From assembly GCA_964555645.1 (NCBI GenBank), contig CAZKTA010000007.1, positions 62,001-126,000 of the forward strand: a DNA stretch of 64,000 bases, given 5' to 3'. The translations under genes and the position numbers were made by a program. Below the pieces are notes generated by a model. That model was not told where the DNA came from, searched no databases, and was given only the letters and a program-made list of their open reading frames with translations. Origin of the DNA: DTLC01 sp964555645 (GTDB taxonomy: Bacteria; Verrucomicrobiota; Verrucomicrobiia; Limisphaerales; DTLC01). This document shows positions 62,429 through 64,000 of the stretch, in pieces; position 1 is the stretch's first letter, and each line of letters begins with the position of its first letter.

Positions 62429-63604
62429 ATGAATCTCGCGCAACTTGCAAACCAGACAGTAACCGAGTTTATAAAACTGTACGGACGCGACCCGCGTTGG
62501 GTAGTGGCTGCGCCCGGCAGAGTCAACCTGATTGGCGAACATACCGACTACAACGACGGCTATGTTTTCCCAATGGCAATCGAGCGGTACACAGTCATCG
62601 CTGCCGCGCCGGCCCTCAAAGACGCAAACCGTGTCCAATTATGCTCGACCTCGATTGCGCAACATTTCACAGTTGATCTCGGCAAACCCTTGATGCCGTT
62701 CCAGAGGGGCACCTGGGTGAATTATCCAACCGGTGTGATAGCAGGGTTTATTGCGCGCGGGTTGAAACCGACCGGGTTTGACGCACTGGTCAACTCAACC
62801 GTGCCGTTGGGTGGGGGACTATCAAGCAGTGCCGCCCTCGAAGTTGCCACGGCGACCTTGCTCGAAATTGTCACGGGCACAAAACTCGATCCGGTCGAAA
62901 AAGCGCTTCTTTGCCAGAAGGCCGAACATGAATATGCTGGTATGCCGTGTGGCATCATGGACCAGTTCATTTCTGTGATGGGAAAGGAAAACCACGTCAT
63001 GCTACTTGATTGCAGGTCGCGTACGCCCGAGCTTGTGCCAATGACAGATCCAAGTGTCAGGGTGCTGATCATAAACACAAACGTTAAACACGAGTTGACA
63101 GGCAGCGAATACCCCACCAGGCGTAAACAATGCGAAACTGCGGCACAGATGCTTGGTCTGCCTTCGCTGCGTGATGCGACAATCGAGCTGCTCGAAAAGG
63201 CCAAGGATAAACTTGACACTGTGGTGTATCAGCGTGCCCGGCATGTGATAGGTGAGATTGACCGGACAGTGCGTGCTGCTGCAGCCGTTCGTGCTTCCAA
63301 CTGGGCTGAGATGGGCCGGCTGATGTATGCAAGTCATTACTCGCTGCGCGACGATTACGAGGTAAGCTGCGCTGAACTGGACGTCGTTGTTGAGATTGCG
63401 AAAGAGATCGGTGTCAATGGCGGCGTTTACGGCTGCAGAATGACCGGAGGCGGTTTTGGCGGTTGTTGCGTTGCCCTGGTCCAGGCGGACAAGGTCGAGG
63501 CTATCTCAACCGCAATTGCAGTCGGGTACAAACAAACGACCGGCATTGATCCCACACTATTTGTTTCACGGCCTGCAGCAGGCGCAATGGTTTTGCAAGG
63601 TTAA
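62429..63604 (+). CDS. galK: Galactokinase
   Basis: 391 residues, GHMP kinase. 'APGRVNLIGEHTDYNDGYVF' is the galactokinase signature, 'GGGLSSSAALEVATATLLEI' the phosphate loop and 'MTGGGFGGCCVALV' motif 3. The catalytic Asp lies in 'GMPCGIMDQFISVMG'. It phosphorylates alpha-D-galactose at C1. galT and galE are not in the window, so the Leloir pathway continues elsewhere. It is the last gene of the symporter-galM-galK operon and is convergent with hemC (30-bp gap). Confidence 0.97.
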   Translation: MNLAQLANQTVTEFIKLYGRDPRWVVAAPGRVNLIGEHTDYNDGYVFPMAIERYTVIAAAPALKDANRVQLCSTSIAQHFTVDLGKPLMPFQRGTWVNYPTGVIAGFIARGLKPTGFDALVNSTVPLGGGLSSSAALEVATATLLEIVTGTKLDPVEKALLCQKAEHEYAGMPCGIMDQFISVMGKENHVMLLDCRSRTPELVPMTDPSVRVLIINTNVKHELTGSEYPTRRKQCETAAQMLGLPSLRDATIELLEKAKDKLDTVVYQRARHVIGEIDRTVRAAAAVRASNWAEMGRLMYASHYSLRDDYEVSCAELDVVVEIAKEIGVNGGVYGCRMTGGGFGGCCVALVQADKVEAISTAIAVGYKQTTGIDPTLFVSRPAAGAMVLQG

Positions 63605-63634
63605 CATTGCCGTGTGTTTTGGGTGTTTAATGTG

Positions 63635-64000
63635 TTAAGCTGAGTCAGCTTTCTTTAGCATTTCTGCTACGCGTTCACCAAGTGCGACCGGGTCAGCTAC
63701 AGACCCGCTGGCTTCTGCAGTGTGCTTTTGGCCCGTCCGAAATGACGCCGCGCGCATGCGCAGGCTGTTACCGACGACTTCAGCATATGCGGCAACCGGA
63801 CTTTGGCAACCGCCACCCATTGCGCGTAAAAAGGCGCGTTCTGCAAGGACACTTTGATATGAGTTGAAATGATTCAGCCGAGCGCAAATTGCGCGCATAC
63901 GTTCATCGTCTGCACGAATTTCGATCCCGACCGCCCCCTGACCAACGCACGGCATCATTTCATCGGGTTCAAGGATTACAGCAAGCAACCCATCGGGTAC
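63635..64000 (-). CDS. hemC: Porphobilinogen deaminase (hydroxymethylbilane synthase), 3' part
   Basis: The C-terminal 121 residues of a gene whose start lies beyond the right edge. 'DEMMPCVGQGAVGIEIRADD' and 'ERAFLRAMGGGCQSPVAAYA' are unmistakable HemC; the latter contains the cysteine that carries the dipyrromethane cofactor. The remaining C-terminal domain is of normal length. It condenses four porphobilinogens to hydroxymethylbilane in tetrapyrrole synthesis. The N-terminal two domains cannot be seen. Confidence 0.95.
   Translation of the reverse strand, partial: VPDGLLAVILEPDEMMPCVGQGAVGIEIRADDERMRAICARLNHFNSYQSVLAERAFLRAMGGGCQSPVAAYAEVVGNSLRMRAASFRTGQKHTAEASGSVADPVALGERVAEMLKKADSA

Noticed and set aside
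1..64000. tRNA genes, CRISPR arrays, IS elements, prophage
   Set aside because: No T-loop/anticodon arrangement in any intergenic region, no spaced direct repeats, no transposase, integrase or terminal inverted repeats.

Overview
The window looks like a chromosomal segment of a Verrucomicrobiota bacterium, probably near the Limisphaerales/Pedosphaera group. This is inferred from family content, not from a marker tree. The pointers are: a prepilin-like protein with the 'NVRQVAISFRVWASDHNEKF' style of sequence typical of that phylum; a four-helix-bundle 'suffix' protein; a DUF4034 TPR protein; the small DUF6485 and DUF6132 proteins; a decayed C-terminal 'AGRRWIVEVSTNLVD' module; and a type II secretion-like mini-cluster. 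Most genes lack a clear Shine-Dalgarno sequence. No tRNA, rRNA, CRISPR array, IS element or phage gene was seen, so this reads as core chromosome with sugar-use islands.

Layout. 1-318 is the start of a left-handed beta-helix protein running off the left edge, followed by a lone dnaN (588-1694) with its own terminator. 1965-11744 (minus) is one long sugar-catabolic operon: L-fucose-isomerase-like enzyme, transketolase N and C halves, four-helix-bundle protein, FGGY kinase, then an RbsB-DUF2291-RbsA-RbsC importer with a hairpin after the binding-protein gene. 12056-20193 holds an ornithine/lysine decarboxylase, queG-aroK, an HDAC/acetylpolyamine-amidohydrolase-like protein, an S1/P1-like Zn enzyme, a flavin reductase, two ABC-2 permeases without an ATPase, and a membrane-anchored methyltransferase. 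20682-27909 (minus) holds a compact secretion/pilus cluster (one GspE, two GspF, three pilin-like proteins, a small membrane protein), then a rhomboid protease and purB.

28080-42973 is mostly housekeeping: a GT39-type membrane protein, PIG-L deacetylase, pyrD, an HU-like protein, hisS, the ribosomal cluster rpsP-khpA-trmD-rplS (no rimM), rfaE2, ubiE, mdh, thiE and a large multi-PDZ serine protease. Between rpsP and rfaE2 is about 1.8 kb without an intact gene; it ends in a frameshifted remnant of a secreted-protein C-terminus. 43168-50884 has two tiny conserved proteins, a deoxyhypusine-synthase-like enzyme, another GT39-type protein, a pilin-like protein and a DUF4034/TPR protein.

50953-63604 is a second carbohydrate region: GH31 glycosidase, GPH-type transporter and uroporphyrinogen-decarboxylase-like protein on minus; a secreted beta-helix protein divergent from them; and a galactose module on plus (Na+/sugar symporter, tiny membrane protein, galM, galK). 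The window ends in the 3' part of hemC.

Two functional themes stand out. One is sugar scavenging: the first operon joins aldose isomerisation, ketose phosphorylation and a split transketolase, which has the logic of the described D-apiose pathways but with a different isomerase family. The other is polyamine metabolism, with a decarboxylase, a DHS-like synthase that keeps the catalytic lysine, and an HDAC-fold deacetylase lying within about 33 kb of each other.
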